Positions 24,896-34,324 of a stretch of DNA of 64,000 nucleotides are shown here, one piece after another. Source of the stretch: Chryseobacterium taiwanense (GTDB lineage Bacteria > Bacteroidota > Bacteroidia > Flavobacteriales > Weeksellaceae). The notes beneath the pieces were generated by a model. It worked only from the letters and a program-made list of their open reading frames with translations. It was not told where the DNA came from and did not search any database. The stretch spans positions 33,288 through 97,287 of the forward strand of contig NZ_JWTA01000019.1 of NCBI RefSeq assembly GCF_000813825.1, given 5' to 3'. Position 1 is the stretch's first letter; every line of letters starts with the position of its first letter. The translations under genes and the position numbers were made by a program.

Positions 24896-25468
24896 CTATT
24901 GATGAAGTCGACTCAAAGTCTCTCTTGTAACTCCTAAATAAGCCGCAATCAAATGTTTTGGAACAAGATTATACAATTGTGGATACATTGCCAAAAGTTC
25001 TTCATACCTGAATTTTGCATCATTATTCATCAATGAAAGAAGACGTTTTTGAGTGGCAACATACCCTTTATTTGTTCGCCATCTGAAAAAATGTTCCACT
25101 TCATGAATTTCATTGCAAATCTTTTCACGGTCTTCATTAGAAATCGATAAAATACTGGCGTTTGTGATACAATCCACATTAATTGTTGCTCTGTTTTTAC
25201 TGTAAAGAGCATCAAAATCAGTTACCCACCAAGTCGGCATAGCAAATTGAAGAATAAACATCTTCATCGTATCGTTGAGGTAAAATGCTTTCAGACAGCC
25301 GTCTAAAACGAAATATTCATGATCTACAAAATCGCCTTCCGAGATAAGACTTTGCCCTTTCTTTAGATGAATCAGATTAAAATGTCCGAAAACATAATCA
25401 AACTGCTCATCAGAAAGAGAGGAGAATTTGGAAATATGCTCTTTTAATATTTCTTTAGTATCAACCAT
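24896..25468 (-). CDS. Crp/Fnr family transcriptional regulator
   Basis: 190 residues with an N-terminal cNMP-binding-like beta roll (about 20-115: LKKGQSLISEGDFVDHEYFVLDGCLKAFY) and a C-terminal winged HTH (about 140-190) ending LIAAYLGVTRETLSRLHQ. The phosphate-binding loop residues of true CRP are not conserved, so a ligand may differ or be absent. It lies upstream of and in the same direction as the redox operon, separated by a 256-bp gap holding repeat C; it likely controls that operon, but this is inference from position. Confidence 0.88.
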   Translation of the reverse strand: MVDTKEILKEHISKFSSLSDEQFDYVFGHFNLIHLKKGQSLISEGDFVDHEYFVLDGCLKAFYLNDTMKMFILQFAMPTWWVTDFDALYSKNRATINVDCITNASILSISNEDREKICNEIHEVEHFFRWRTNKGYVATQKRLLSLMNNDAKFRYEELLAMYPQLYNLVPKHLIAAYLGVTRETLSRLHQ

Positions 25469-25675
25469 GACGGAGAATTTTATAAATCAAAATTAATAAT
25501 AATTGGTTGGAAGTAGGAAGGTGAATGATGAAAGTTTCCTGAATGACGAGATGTATTTGTTTTCGCCTCAATTTCCTCCAACTTTTAGCACCTACTTCCT
25601 TACCTCAATAATTTTTATTATATTTAATGAAACACAACACATTCTATTGCGACATATTAATAAAATTAAAACACT

Positions 25676-26629
25676 ATGAGTCTTTTTTTAGCCCCCGTTA
25701 TTTTTTTCGGATTAATTATTTTATTTGCTTCGTTTTTTGTGGTAAAACAGGAAACTGCAGCAATTATTGAACGGTTTGGAAAATTCCAGGCTGTAAAGCA
25801 TTCCGGATTGCATCTTAAACTTCCTATTATTGATCAGATTGCGAAGAGATTGAATTTAAGAATTCAACAATTAGACGTAATTATTGATACCAAAACATTG
25901 GATAATGTTTTTATCAAAATGAAAGTTTCTGTGCAATATCAGGTGATCAGAACTCAGGTTGGAGATGCGTATTATCGTTTAGAAAATCCTGAAAACCAGA
26001 TTACCTCTTTTGTATTTGACGTAGTAAGAGCAGAAGTTCCCAAACTGAAACTGGACGATGTTTTTGTAAGAAAAGATGATGTTGCTATCGCAGTAAAAGG
26101 AGAACTTCAGGAAGCAATGAACAGTTATGGTTATGATATTATCAAAGCTTTGGTAACGGATATTGATCCGGATGAGCAGGTAAAACATGCCATGAACAGA
26201 ATCAACGCAGCTGAAAGAGAAAAAACGGCTGCAGAATACGAATCTGAAGCACAAAGAATCAGAATTGTGGCGGTTGCAAAAGCAGAAGCAGAATCTAAAA
26301 AATTACAGGGACAAGGTATTGCAGACCAAAGAAGAGAGATTGCAAAAGGTCTTGAAGAATCGGTAAGAATGCTGAATAATGTAGATATTAATTCTCATGA
26401 AGCTTCTGCATTAATCGTTGTTACACAGCATTATGATACTTTACATTCCGTGGGAGCAAGTAATAGAAGTAATTTGGTTTTACTACCGAATTCACCTACT
26501 GCTGCAAGTGGAATGTTGAATGATCTGGTTGCCGCCATGACTACTGCAAATACGATAGGAGAAGCTAACAAAGGAAACTATCCGCCACCCCCGAAAGATC
26601 ACGATCATAATAGATCAAATAATACATAA
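25676..26629 (+). CDS. SPFH/band-7 domain membrane protein
   Basis: 317 residues: one N-terminal membrane helix (3-22), then the SPFH domain (ETAAIIERFGKF, KLPIIDQIAKRLNLRIQQLDV, to about 180), then a long charged coiled coil (about 180-250, NRINAAEREKTAAEYESEAQRIRIVAVAKAEAESKKL) and a low-complexity PPPPKDHDHNRSNN tail. Similar to QmcA/stomatin-like proteins that form membrane-associated oligomeric assemblies. No partner NfeD-like gene is adjacent. Function is a scaffold or protease regulator by family; unproven here. Confidence 0.92.
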   Translation: MSLFLAPVIFFGLIILFASFFVVKQETAAIIERFGKFQAVKHSGLHLKLPIIDQIAKRLNLRIQQLDVIIDTKTLDNVFIKMKVSVQYQVIRTQVGDAYYRLENPENQITSFVFDVVRAEVPKLKLDDVFVRKDDVAIAVKGELQEAMNSYGYDIIKALVTDIDPDEQVKHAMNRINAAEREKTAAEYESEAQRIRIVAVAKAEAESKKLQGQGIADQRREIAKGLEESVRMLNNVDINSHEASALIVVTQHYDTLHSVGASNRSNLVLLPNSPTAASGMLNDLVAAMTTANTIGEANKGNYPPPPKDHDHNRSNNT

Positions 26630-26631
26630 AT

Positions 26632-26665
26632 AAAAAAACTCCGAAATATTTTTCGGAGTTTTTTT
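26632..26665. terminator. bidirectional terminator
   Basis: AAAAAACTCCGAAA and TTTCGGAGTTTTTT form a perfect stem with a TATT loop, A run before and T run after, between the SPFH gene and the convergent lipoprotein gene. Confidence 0.9.
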
Positions 26666-26666
26666 A

Positions 26667-27017
26667 TTATTTTTTCGTTTTTGAGACCTGCTTAATCAAA
26701 GTGTACTTAATTGAAGAAGCATCTGCAGGTACATTTTCTCGTTTTTCTGTTTTTACTTTTAGTACATATTCATAACCCGGCTCGTAGGTGAAACCCTCAA
26801 TATTACTATAGAAAAAGCTCCAGTTGTCAGTTGGTTTTTCTTTGATCTGTAAACATTTCATAGGAGCTACTCCTGTACAGTCTGCAGTTTCGGAAGCTAT
26901 GATAAACGTTTTTTCATTCTCACTCGAATTAACGGAGGAAGAAGTTGTACACTGTAGTGTTCCTAGCAATACTGAAGAAGCCAATGCTCCTTTTAATACG
27001 ATTGATTTTATAGTCAT
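26667..27017 (-). CDS. DUF4377 domain lipoprotein
   Basis: 116 residues with a signal sequence ending in the lipobox L-Q-C (GALASSVLLGTLQC), so it is a lipoprotein. The DUF4377 domain follows with its typical pattern: DCTGVAPMKCLQIKEK, WSFFYSNIEGFTYEPGYEY, and DASSIKYTLIKQV. Often found alone or next to META-domain proteins. Role unknown. Monocistronic: convergent to the SPFH gene and separated from the next gene by a long gap. Confidence 0.85.
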   Translation of the reverse strand: MTIKSIVLKGALASSVLLGTLQCTTSSSVNSSENEKTFIIASETADCTGVAPMKCLQIKEKPTDNWSFFYSNIEGFTYEPGYEYVLKVKTEKRENVPADASSIKYTLIKQVSKTKK

Positions 27018-27094
27018 AATTTCGAATTTTGTGCTTTGTTAGACAAGTTTTATGCCGAAATAAATTCTTTAAATAATAGAATTATAAGATGAAA

Positions 27095-27406
27095 TTACCT
27101 GATGAACTTTTGCTTTCCGATTAATAATTCAAAAAACAATCTGAAGTCTGAAATAAGTGACCATATCGGATATTTAAAAGTGGCAGGTTGGTTTTTCTCA
27201 ATCAGGGCATGACTAAGCCACGCAAAACCATATCCAAAAATAGGAATATACCAGAGGAACCTTTCTTTTCCGGAACTGATGACGTAGCCAATAACTACAA
27301 ATATGAGAAGTGTTCCCATGAAATGGAAAATCCGTGTTCCTGTTTTACTGTGTTCGGTAAGGTAAAACTGGTAAAACTCCTTGAAGGTTTTAATTCTTTC
27401 AGACAT
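27095..27406 (-). CDS. Mpo1-like (DUF962) membrane protein
   Basis: 103 residues from the ATG at 27406 (MSERIKTFKEFYQFYLTEHS). The pattern EHSKTGTRIFHFMGTLLIF is the first part of the DUF962 motif with the conserved His of HF-x-GT, and GFAWLSHALIEKNQPATFKYPIWSL is the second, with H and E-x-N-x-P. Two membrane helices. Homologue Mpo1 in yeast is a 2-hydroxy fatty acid dioxygenase using Fe(II); the metal-binding His residues visible here support a similar enzymatic site. An alternative start at 27448 adds 14 residues. Confidence 0.88.
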   Translation of the reverse strand: MSERIKTFKEFYQFYLTEHSKTGTRIFHFMGTLLIFVVIGYVISSGKERFLWYIPIFGYGFAWLSHALIEKNQPATFKYPIWSLISDFRLFFELLIGKQKFIR

Positions 27407-27468
27407 GGTATTAAGGTTTGTAAAAGATGACAGCAATAAGTTCGCCAATGTGATAAAGGATTAAAAAC

Positions 27469-27502
27469 AAAAAAGCAAAACTATATACAGTTTTGCTTTT
27501 TT
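27469..27502. terminator. bidirectional terminator
   Basis: AAAAAAGCAAAACT (27469-27482) and AGTTTTGCTTTTTT (27489-27502) are perfect complements around a 6-base loop. It lies 21 bp after the end of the minus-strand APC permease gene. Confidence 0.85.
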
Positions 27503-27522
27503 GAGTTGTATTTTTTTGGAAA

Positions 27523-29193
27523 TTAAGATTTTCCTAATTTACTGTTTTTGTAGCCGTAGCAGAAATAAATAACTAATCCGATGGCAAACCAAAGCCCGAA
27601 CCAGAACCAGTTTTCGTGGCTCATTCCTGTTAAAAGATAAAGACAAGAACTCAATCCGATTAAAGGAATTAAAGATAAATTTTTAACGAAAGTCCAGACG
27701 CAAAGAATCAAATTAACCAAGATAAAAAAGAAAATTGAAGCTCTGAATTCACCTTCTTTAGGATCTTTCCAGTCCATTAAATTCTGGAAGAATTCCGGTT
27801 GCCAGTAATAAAAAGCAATCAGCCCTCCGATGAAAATAACAGGGAAAATGATTTTACCATTTACATACGGTAAGTGAAATCTTCCTTTTATTTTTTCTTT
27901 TGCAGGAAGCATTAAAACTCCTGCACAAACCAATACAAACGCGAAAATAGTTCCGATACTTGTAAAGTCTAAGATGAATGTTTTATCTGTAAATAAAATA
28001 GGAATTCCTACTACAATACCCGTTACAATCGTAGCAAAAGCAGGAGTCTTGTATTTAGGATGAACATCTTGAAATTTTTGCGGCATCAATCCGTCACGGC
28101 TCATTGCATACCAGATTCTTGGCTGCCCCATCTGGAAAACTAAAAGTACCGTTGTAATGGCAACAATGGCTATAAATGAAACCGTAAGTTCCATCCAGGC
28201 AACATTGGCATTTCCTTTTTCAAAGATGAACGAAAGGGGATCTCCTACACCGTCAAACTTTTTATAATCTACCATTCCGGTTAATACTAGAGTTAAAGCG
28301 ATATAAATAACCGTACAAAGAACCAAAGAAATAATCATTCCTTTTGGCAATGTTTTCTGAGGGTCTTTTGTCTCTTCAGAAAGTACACTTAATGCATCAA
28401 AACCAATATAGGCAAAGAAAACTCCGGAAACAGCACTCATAACTCCTACAAAACCATTTGGCATAAAAGAAGGAGTTCCAGTTGTAGGACTTATTGGAGT
28501 CCAGTTTTCAGTATTAATGTAAGAGAAACCTACTAAAATTACTAAAACAATTACGGCTAGTTTTAAGATGACTAATGAATTGTTGAAGTTTTTACTTTCT
28601 TTTACTCCAACGTAGCATAACCAAGTTATCAATCCGTTAATAACCAATGCGGGAACATCAACGATAAATTTTAAACTCCCTAATAACGGAGCTGTATTCC
28701 AAGCGTTAAGCAATTCTTTGTTTTCAGAACCGTTTTTAAAAGCTTTACTAGCTTCAGTGTAGCTACAGGTTAAATAATCCGGAATATGCATTCCCAAACG
28801 TTCCAGAAAACTTGTGAAATAATCTGACCATGAAAAGGCGACATAAATATTTCCGAAAGAATATTCCATGATTAAAGCCCAACCGATGATCCAGGCGATT
28901 AATTCCCCGAAACTGGCATAAGCATAAGTGTAAGCGGAACCGGCAGTAGGAATTCTACTCGCAAACTCTGCATAGCAAAGTGCTGTAAAACCACAGGCAA
29001 AACCGCAGATCAAATATAATAAAATAACACCGGGACCTCCTCTGAAAACAGCCTCTCCCAAACTGCTGAAACTTCCTGCGCCGATAATGGCGGCAATACC
29101 AAAGAATACAATATCCCAAACTCCTAAAACCCTTAAAAGGTTAGTCGATGTATCTGATTCTGAATAGATTTTCCTTCTAAAAAGTTGACTCAT
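27523..29193 (-). CDS. APC superfamily amino acid permease
   Basis: 556 residues with at least 12 hydrophobic helices. The first helix region GVWDIVFFGIAAIIGAGSFSSLGE has the conserved G-x-G-x-F unwound motif of the amino-acid-polyamine-organocation family, and FACGFTALCYAEFASRIPTAGSAYTYAY is the second signature. A long loop at about 150-170 and an extended C-terminal part with 2-3 additional helices follow. Inner-membrane transporter, probably sodium- or proton-coupled; the amino acid is not predictable. Monocistronic. Confidence 0.93.
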   Translation of the reverse strand: MSQLFRRKIYSESDTSTNLLRVLGVWDIVFFGIAAIIGAGSFSSLGEAVFRGGPGVILLYLICGFACGFTALCYAEFASRIPTAGSAYTYAYASFGELIAWIIGWALIMEYSFGNIYVAFSWSDYFTSFLERLGMHIPDYLTCSYTEASKAFKNGSENKELLNAWNTAPLLGSLKFIVDVPALVINGLITWLCYVGVKESKNFNNSLVILKLAVIVLVILVGFSYINTENWTPISPTTGTPSFMPNGFVGVMSAVSGVFFAYIGFDALSVLSEETKDPQKTLPKGMIISLVLCTVIYIALTLVLTGMVDYKKFDGVGDPLSFIFEKGNANVAWMELTVSFIAIVAITTVLLVFQMGQPRIWYAMSRDGLMPQKFQDVHPKYKTPAFATIVTGIVVGIPILFTDKTFILDFTSIGTIFAFVLVCAGVLMLPAKEKIKGRFHLPYVNGKIIFPVIFIGGLIAFYYWQPEFFQNLMDWKDPKEGEFRASIFFFILVNLILCVWTFVKNLSLIPLIGLSSCLYLLTGMSHENWFWFGLWFAIGLVIYFCYGYKNSKLGKS

Positions 29194-29257
29194 CCAATCT
29201 TATATTTGATTTGAAAAAAGCAAATGTAATTATTTCTCTGAAATAATTTTGATTTTC

Positions 29258-29293
29258 TTAATACTTCTTGTCCGAAAAGTTAAGAAGTATTAA
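29258..29293. repeat. perfect 12-bp inverted repeat between divergent genes
   Basis: TTAATACTTCTT (29258-29269) and AAGAAGTATTAA (29282-29293) with a 12-base spacer, in the 250-bp gap between APC permease and TPR gene. Could be an operator or a small hairpin in the leader. A possible -7 element TACATTTG (complement of 29221-29228) precedes the permease. Confidence 0.45.
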
Positions 29294-29443
29294 AAAATAA
29301 TCCACATTTTAACAATATGTTAAAACGCTTGTTTATACAATATCTTTTCAATATTTTCGTTGATGAATTGTGGATAAAATTCACTTTCAATTTAAAATAT
29401 TCAGCCAAGTTTCAGGGCCTAAACATTTTAAAATTTGATATTA

Positions 29444-32407
29444 ATGAAATCAAAAAAAATACTTCTAGCGGCTGCGGTGGTGTATTTCGGAATTTCCGAG
29501 GCTCAGCAGTCCCAATATTTTACACAAAAAGAAAATTACAGATTTAATCTCGCTGAAAACCTTTATCAGACCAAAATATATAATGCCTCGCAATTTGAGT
29601 ATGCGAGACAATATTTTTATAATCAAAACCTGTCAAGATCAAGAAAAGAAGCTGCACAGTTTTTTGATAATATTATTGGGGTGATTCTTCAGAAAAATCA
29701 TGCGGAAGAAGGATTGACAGCTTTTATGAAAGAGTATCCTAATTCGGCTTATTTTGCACAGGCAAATCTTCCTTTGGCAGACTATTATTTGGCTAAAAAA
29801 GATTTTGAAAAAGCGCTGGAAACTCTGAAAAAGGTAAATCAGTACCAGCTTTCAAAAGAAGAAAATACTCAGTATATTCTAAAACTAGGATATGCTAAAT
29901 TCATGTTAGGCGATTCTAAAGGAGCAACAGATGCTCTGGAAGAAGCTTATAAAACTGCAGATGCTTCTCAAAAAGGAGATATTGCTTATATGTTGGGACA
30001 CCTTTATTATTCGAACAGACAGAATGATAAAGCATTCCAGTATTTTGATTCTGTAAAAGACCAACCTAAATATTCTAAATTGGTGCGTCCGTATTATGTA
30101 CAGATGTATTATAATGATAAAGATTATGATAAGGCAATTACGGAAGGTAATGCTTTATTAAATGAAGATATTTCAGATTCTTATAAAGCAGAAGTTCACA
30201 AGATCATTGGTGAAAGTTATTTCATGAAGAATGATTATAATTCTGCGTATCCACATTTAAAAGATTATCTGAGTGTTCAACAGAATCCATCTGAGAATGA
30301 TTTGTATGAAATGGGATTTGTTGCGGCTCAACTTAAAAAATATGATGAAGCGGTTTCTTATTACAATCAATTACTGAACAGTAATTCTGCATTGGCTCAG
30401 AATGCTTACTATCAGCTTGGAAATGCTTATTTGGCAGTTGATAAAAAGCAGGAAGCACTTTCTGCATTCCGTTCATCTTACCAGATGAATTATGATTCGA
30501 AGGTGAAAAAACTGGCTCACGAACAATACGCGAAATTAAGCTACGATATTGGTAACCCGTTTGAAAGTCCTTCTACAGTTATCCAGAACTATATCAATGA
30601 AAATCAAAATGCCGGAAATGCTTCAGAAATGAGATCGCTTTTGGTGAAATCTTATCTGTATTCCGGAAACTTTAAGGAGACATTGAACGCGATTGACAAA
30701 CTTCAAAGTTCGTCTCCCGATATTGATAAAGTAGATCAGGAAGTTTCTTATTTATTGGGAACAGAGGAATTTAATAAAGGAAACTATGATGAAGCAGAAA
30801 AGTATTTGTTGAGAAGCTTAGAATTTGATATTAATAAAGAATTCCACAGCAGAGCACTTTATTGGCTAGGTCAGGTATATTATCAAAAAGAAAATTATCC
30901 TTCTGCAATTGTACGTTATGAAAAATTGCTGAACGAAACTTTCCCTGAAAAACAACAACTTCCTTATGATTTAGGATATGCTTATTTTAAATCTAAAAAA
31001 TTCGATCAGGCAGCAACGTATTTTAAACAATACTTAACGAATCCAAAACCTGAGTTTAAAAATGATGCAGAACTTCGTTTGGCAGATATTCATTATGCAA
31101 ATAACGACCTGAATGAAGCGATTGCCATTTACGATAAGAACGAAGACGCTACAGATTATACTTTATATCAAAAAGCGATGGCTTTAGGATTTAAAGGAGA
31201 TACTCAGGCGAAAATTACCAACCTGAACAGTCTATTATCAAAATATCCGGGTTCTGAATATTATGATGATGCACAATATGAAATCGGAACAGCATATGCA
31301 GCTCAGGATGATTTTAATAATTCAAATGATTTCTTTAATAAAGTAATAAAAACTTCTTCTGATAAAGACTTGGTGGCCAATGCTTCTATTTACAGAGCAC
31401 AGAATTATATAGACCAAAATCAGAATGATAAAGCGTTATCAGAATTAAGATCTCTTGGAGAGCAATATAAAAACACTCCTTATGCTGAGAAAATTGTTCA
31501 GGCGGCAAAACCTATTTTTACGAAAAATGGTGATGTTGCAGGATATGAAAGCTTTGCAAAAAATATCGGAATTAATGTAGATGCTGCAGAAATTGACGAG
31601 ATCAACCTATCTACGGCAAAACAGTATTTCACGAAGAAAGATTATAAGAATGCGATTTCTTATTACGAGAAATATTTAACGCAGAATCCAATAGGAGAAG
31701 GGCTTTATCAGGCGAAATATGAATTAGGAGAAAGTTATTATCAAACCAATAATACAACAAAAGCATTGCTTGTTTTACAGGAAGTTGCGAATGTTCAAAA
31801 TGATTATCAGGATGATGCACAAACCCGTTTAGCACAGATTTATGTAACACAAGGTGATACTCAAGAGGCTAAGAAGTATCTGGAAAACATTAAAAATTCA
31901 TCAAACGTAAACATTAAGAACTATGCGAATGTAGAATTAATGAAAATTTACGCAGATGAAAAGAATTTCTCTCAGGCTGAAAAATTGGCAGATGCAGTAA
32001 TCGCAAATACCAAAAACTCAGCAGCTGTGATTGAAACAGCTAAAGTGATTAAGGCAAGAAGTTTGATGAATTCAGGAAAAGATAAAGATGCACAAGCAGC
32101 TTATGCTTCTCTTGAAAAATCTTCAAATACTTCGGTTGCAGCAGAATCGCTTTATGCAAAAGCTTTCTATCAGAACAAAGGAAAGGCGTTCAAATCTTCT
32201 AATGAAACCATCTTTAAATTGGCTAATAACTACGCTTCCGAAGAATATTGGGGCGCAAAAGCATTGGTATTGATGGCGAAAAATTATCTGGGATTAAAAG
32301 ACAATTATCAGGCAAGTTATACATGTGATCAGATTATTGAAAACTATAAAGATTTCCCTGAAATTGTAGCAGAAGCAAAAGAAGTAAAGAAGTCGATTAA
32401 AAAGTAA
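29444..32407 (+). CDS. large tetratricopeptide-repeat protein, exported
   Basis: 987 residues from the ATG at 29444, with a signal peptide (KKILLAAAVVYFGISEAQ). The rest is an array of TPR-like helix pairs with recurring patterns A-x-x-x-Y/F...Y-x-x-A/S-x-x-Y, for example KNAISYYEKYLTQNP, FNKGNYDEAEKYLLRSLEFD and YNSAYPHLKDYL. More than 20 units are likely. It acts in the periplasm or at the outer membrane. It is followed by an outer-membrane barrel protein 89 bp downstream, so it may be part of an envelope assembly or secretion function; no specific role is recognised. Confidence 0.9.
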   Translation: MKSKKILLAAAVVYFGISEAQQSQYFTQKENYRFNLAENLYQTKIYNASQFEYARQYFYNQNLSRSRKEAAQFFDNIIGVILQKNHAEEGLTAFMKEYPNSAYFAQANLPLADYYLAKKDFEKALETLKKVNQYQLSKEENTQYILKLGYAKFMLGDSKGATDALEEAYKTADASQKGDIAYMLGHLYYSNRQNDKAFQYFDSVKDQPKYSKLVRPYYVQMYYNDKDYDKAITEGNALLNEDISDSYKAEVHKIIGESYFMKNDYNSAYPHLKDYLSVQQNPSENDLYEMGFVAAQLKKYDEAVSYYNQLLNSNSALAQNAYYQLGNAYLAVDKKQEALSAFRSSYQMNYDSKVKKLAHEQYAKLSYDIGNPFESPSTVIQNYINENQNAGNASEMRSLLVKSYLYSGNFKETLNAIDKLQSSSPDIDKVDQEVSYLLGTEEFNKGNYDEAEKYLLRSLEFDINKEFHSRALYWLGQVYYQKENYPSAIVRYEKLLNETFPEKQQLPYDLGYAYFKSKKFDQAATYFKQYLTNPKPEFKNDAELRLADIHYANNDLNEAIAIYDKNEDATDYTLYQKAMALGFKGDTQAKITNLNSLLSKYPGSEYYDDAQYEIGTAYAAQDDFNNSNDFFNKVIKTSSDKDLVANASIYRAQNYIDQNQNDKALSELRSLGEQYKNTPYAEKIVQAAKPIFTKNGDVAGYESFAKNIGINVDAAEIDEINLSTAKQYFTKKDYKNAISYYEKYLTQNPIGEGLYQAKYELGESYYQTNNTTKALLVLQEVANVQNDYQDDAQTRLAQIYVTQGDTQEAKKYLENIKNSSNVNIKNYANVELMKIYADEKNFSQAEKLADAVIANTKNSAAVIETAKVIKARSLMNSGKDKDAQAAYASLEKSSNTSVAAESLYAKAFYQNKGKAFKSSNETIFKLANNYASEEYWGAKALVLMAKNYLGLKDNYQASYTCDQIIENYKDFPEIVAEAKEVKKSIKK

Positions 32408-32496
32408 AAAAGTGTACTAATGTATTACGTAGAATGTATTTATATAACTGAAAAATCATTAATACTTTTTACACAAATACTTAAATACAAAAAGTA

Positions 32497-34260
32497 ATGA
32501 ATAAAAGAATTCAATTATTATCCATCATATTTTTAGGGTTTTCGTCTGTGGCGTTTTCCCAGATCAAAGAAGAAAAACTGATTCTTAATAAAAAAAGAGA
32601 ACCGGAAGTAAAGAAGATCGAAAAAAAGAAAACTTCTGTGGAGACCATTAAAAACTATCCACCGGAAGAGAAATCTCAGAATCCTGTAAAATATATGATT
32701 ACAGATGTTCCTGCGGTTTCGGATTTCAAAACTTCAACCATTCAGGGAGCAGATGTAACGCCTAAATTTGACGGAACGGCTCAGAACAATTATATCCAGT
32801 TCGGAATGGGGAATTTCGGGAAAATTTTAGGTGATGCCAATATTTCGAAGACCTTAGAAAATAAGATCGAAGTAGGTGCAGATGCTCATTTTCTTTCTAC
32901 TCAGGGACTGAAAAAAGAATATGTTTGGGATTCCAAACAAAGTGCTACGACTCTTGGAGCTTTTCTTAATTCTTACGGAGACAAAGGAAAATTCAATTTA
33001 AATGCTGAATATAATTTAAACAGCTATAACTATTACGGAATCTACGCATTAGAACCGGGAGATGTAGATTTGGATCAGCGAGTAAATCAGTTTAAAGTAA
33101 ATGGATATTACGACTTCTATTCCAATGAAATTCTGAATGATATCAGAGTGAAATCTTCTTTCTTAAAAGATCATTTTGATGCACAGGAGAATCAGGTTTC
33201 CGTATTGGCGAATCTTTCTAAACATGCTGTTGAGATCGGTAAATCTGGGATCAATCTGAATGCTGATTTAGGAGTAGGCTTAGAAGCGGTAAAAAGTGAA
33301 TTTGCGATAAGAGATAAAAACTCGGCAAACTTTTTCAATACCAATTTAGCTCCAAAAGTAACGTTCAGAAAAGGAGATTCTTATTTAATGTTAGGTTCTT
33401 CATTTGAGTTTTTAAATGCGAAAAATTCAAATGATCTCATGTCTGAACAGCTGAAAAACAATAAAACATACTGGTTTCCTAAAGCGGAGTTTCAATATGC
33501 TGCGATCAACGGATTTAAATTCTATGGGGGAGTTGACGGAGGTCTGAAACTGAACACGTACGCAGATTTATTACAGCAAAACCCTTTCATTGTTTCAGAT
33601 CAGTATTTGAAACCAACAGAAACCAAATATCACTTCTATGTTGGGTTGAGAGGAGACATCGATGAAACTTTTAAATATGATGTTTCTGCAGGATATGGAA
33701 AAATGAGAGATATTATGTTCTTTAAGGCAAATAGTTTATTCGATAACGACTATACTTTAAACCGTTCTGCTTATAACTTCGCGAATACATTCTCGGCAGT
33801 TTATGATGACGGAAATGTAAGTGACATCAAAGGTAGCTTACAGTACTTCCCATTGGCTAATTTAGTCTTGGATGCTGAAGCTAAATTCACAAAGTTTGAC
33901 TTGAAAAACTATTCGGATATCTATAATGTTCCGTTGTTAACAGCAACAATCGGTGCAAAATATACGATGCTTGACCAAAAATTATTACTAGGTTTCAAAG
34001 GGATTTTTGCAAGCGACAGAACAACGAATTCATTTATGCTTGAGGGAGTTGGAAGTCCGATGATGTATCAATCTACTGAGAATATCAATGACAAAGTAGG
34101 TGGCTATGCAGATTTAAACCTTTCGGCAGAGTATAAAATTCACAAAAATTTCAGTATTTTCGCACTCGGAAATAACCTTCTAAGCTCAAAATATCAAACG
34201 TACAAAGGATATAAAGTTCTTGGTGCTCAGATTTTGGGAGGGGTGAAAATTACATTCTAA
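32497..34260 (+). CDS. outer-membrane beta-barrel protein (TonB-dependent-receptor-like)
   Basis: 587 residues, signal peptide (LLSIIFLGFSSVAFSQ, about 1-22), a charged Lys/Glu linker (residues 25-60), then strands characteristic of a large barrel: IQFGMGNFGKILGDANI, FNLNAEYNLNSYNYYGIY, FKYDVSAGYGKM and a terminal ILGGVKITF with a C-terminal aromatic residue. No canonical plug domain is present, so it resembles a TonB-dependent receptor barrel without the usual plug. Follows the TPR gene on the same strand; they may work together. The substrate is unknown. Confidence 0.85.
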   Translation: MNKRIQLLSIIFLGFSSVAFSQIKEEKLILNKKREPEVKKIEKKKTSVETIKNYPPEEKSQNPVKYMITDVPAVSDFKTSTIQGADVTPKFDGTAQNNYIQFGMGNFGKILGDANISKTLENKIEVGADAHFLSTQGLKKEYVWDSKQSATTLGAFLNSYGDKGKFNLNAEYNLNSYNYYGIYALEPGDVDLDQRVNQFKVNGYYDFYSNEILNDIRVKSSFLKDHFDAQENQVSVLANLSKHAVEIGKSGINLNADLGVGLEAVKSEFAIRDKNSANFFNTNLAPKVTFRKGDSYLMLGSSFEFLNAKNSNDLMSEQLKNNKTYWFPKAEFQYAAINGFKFYGGVDGGLKLNTYADLLQQNPFIVSDQYLKPTETKYHFYVGLRGDIDETFKYDVSAGYGKMRDIMFFKANSLFDNDYTLNRSAYNFANTFSAVYDDGNVSDIKGSLQYFPLANLVLDAEAKFTKFDLKNYSDIYNVPLLTATIGAKYTMLDQKLLLGFKGIFASDRTTNSFMLEGVGSPMMYQSTENINDKVGGYADLNLSAEYKIHKNFSIFALGNNLLSSKYQTYKGYKVLGAQILGGVKITF

Positions 34261-34266
34261 ACATTT

Positions 34267-34324
34267 TTGATAAATGATAATTGATGAATGATTATTCTAT
34301 CACTTGTAAATTATCATTTATCAA
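34267..34324. terminator. perfect 16-bp inverted repeat / terminator before tRNA-Arg
   Basis: TTGATAAATGATAATT (34267-34282) and AATTATCATTTATCAA (34309-34324) are exact complements with a 26-base spacer. It follows the barrel protein stop. It is AT-only, so efficiency as terminator is uncertain. Confidence 0.5.

Noticed and set aside
25504..25606. Inverted repeat between the Crp-like and SPFH genes
   Set aside because: Arms containing ggaagtagg match only in patches; too degenerate to list as a separate repeat.
29317..29547. 76-codon plus-strand frame
   Set aside because: Overlaps the TPR gene start in another frame; it covers promoter and leader sequence and lacks any pattern.
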